Part shown: positions 63,954 to 64,000 of the stretch, piece by piece
Position numbering within the stretch: the first letter of the stretch is position 1
Layout of the letters: every line of letters begins with the position of its first letter
Assembly: GCF_037975245.1 (NCBI RefSeq)
Contig: NC_092583.1
Location: forward strand, 899,764 to 963,763
Origin: Apostichopus japonicus
Taxonomy: Eukaryota; Echinodermata; Holothuroidea; Aspidochirotida; Stichopodidae
Length of the DNA stretch: 64,000 nucleotides
Reading direction: 5' to 3'
Translations under genes and position numbers: made by a program
Notes under the pieces: generated by a model
What the model was told of the DNA's origin: nothing
The model's database searches: none
What the model saw: only the letters and a program-made list of their open reading frames with translations

Positions 63954-63982
63954 GGGGGCGGAGTCGCAGTAACCTATATAAG
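63954..63982 (+). promoter_or_regulatory. Possible promoter at the window edge (GC box and TATA box)
   Basis: GGGGGCGGAG at 63954 is followed 12 bp later by TATATAAG at 63975-63982. A second TATATATAAA is at 63874-63883. A transcription start would fall at or beyond the window end, so the gene or element it might serve is not visible. Confidence 0.3.
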
Positions 63983-64000
63983 ATAACAATAAACCATCTC

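Overview
The window is about 64 kb of AT-rich, intron-containing animal DNA. It is crowded with microsatellites and small transposable elements. Splice sites follow GT-AG, protein-coding exons are far apart, and the SINE and hAT types resemble those common in marine invertebrates. Together with an expanded fucosyltransferase family this suggests an invertebrate deuterostome. An echinoderm, possibly a sea cucumber, is my best guess, but the species is inferred and not shown.

Layout. At 3.0-4.2 kb lie the last three exons of a tamalin/CYTIP-like PDZ scaffold gene (+ strand; its 5' end was not found). From 10.3 to 22.1 kb there is a complete seven-exon flavin-containing monooxygenase gene (+), predicted at 523 aa. 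Its introns hold a LINE 3' end, SINE tails, large microsatellites and a local duplication. From 27.8 to 62.4 kb there are four intact, uninterrupted-ORF alpha-1,3-fucosyltransferase genes (family GT10): three on + (27.8, 40.5, 49.5 kb) and one on - (61.1-62.4 kb). They are diverged paralogues of one Golgi type II membrane enzyme. I see no other convincing protein-coding gene. An unrecognised ORF at 58.3-58.7 kb is left open.

Mobile DNA. Five non-autonomous hAT-like elements can be delimited by inverted ends, with perfect or near-perfect 8-bp target duplications (6.3, 8.2, 25.3, 34.3 and 45.2 kb). There are two tRNA-derived SINE families with three copies each, and several other tRNA-like SINE heads. 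Three elements share a GCGCTATATAA 3' module. A Penelope-like element remnant carries a GIY-YIG C-terminus and exact 145-bp inverted arms (30.1-31.0 kb). A palindromic MITE lies at 37.9 kb.

Most striking item. A complete hammerhead ribozyme fold lies at 39,911-39,952, directly downstream of pol III A/B-box-like sequences in a small repeat. A partial second unit lies 335 bp away, and its edge falls near the predicted cleavage site. This matches the architecture of ribozyme-bearing SINE-like retroelements such as schistosome Sm-alpha. The Penelope remnant carries a second, weaker hammerhead-like core in both arms.

How the genes relate. The four fucosyltransferases probably act on secreted or membrane glycans in the Golgi. 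The FMO would sit in the ER membrane and oxidise soft nucleophiles (N, S). The PDZ protein would be a cytoplasmic scaffold. Nothing in the sequence links the three loci functionally.
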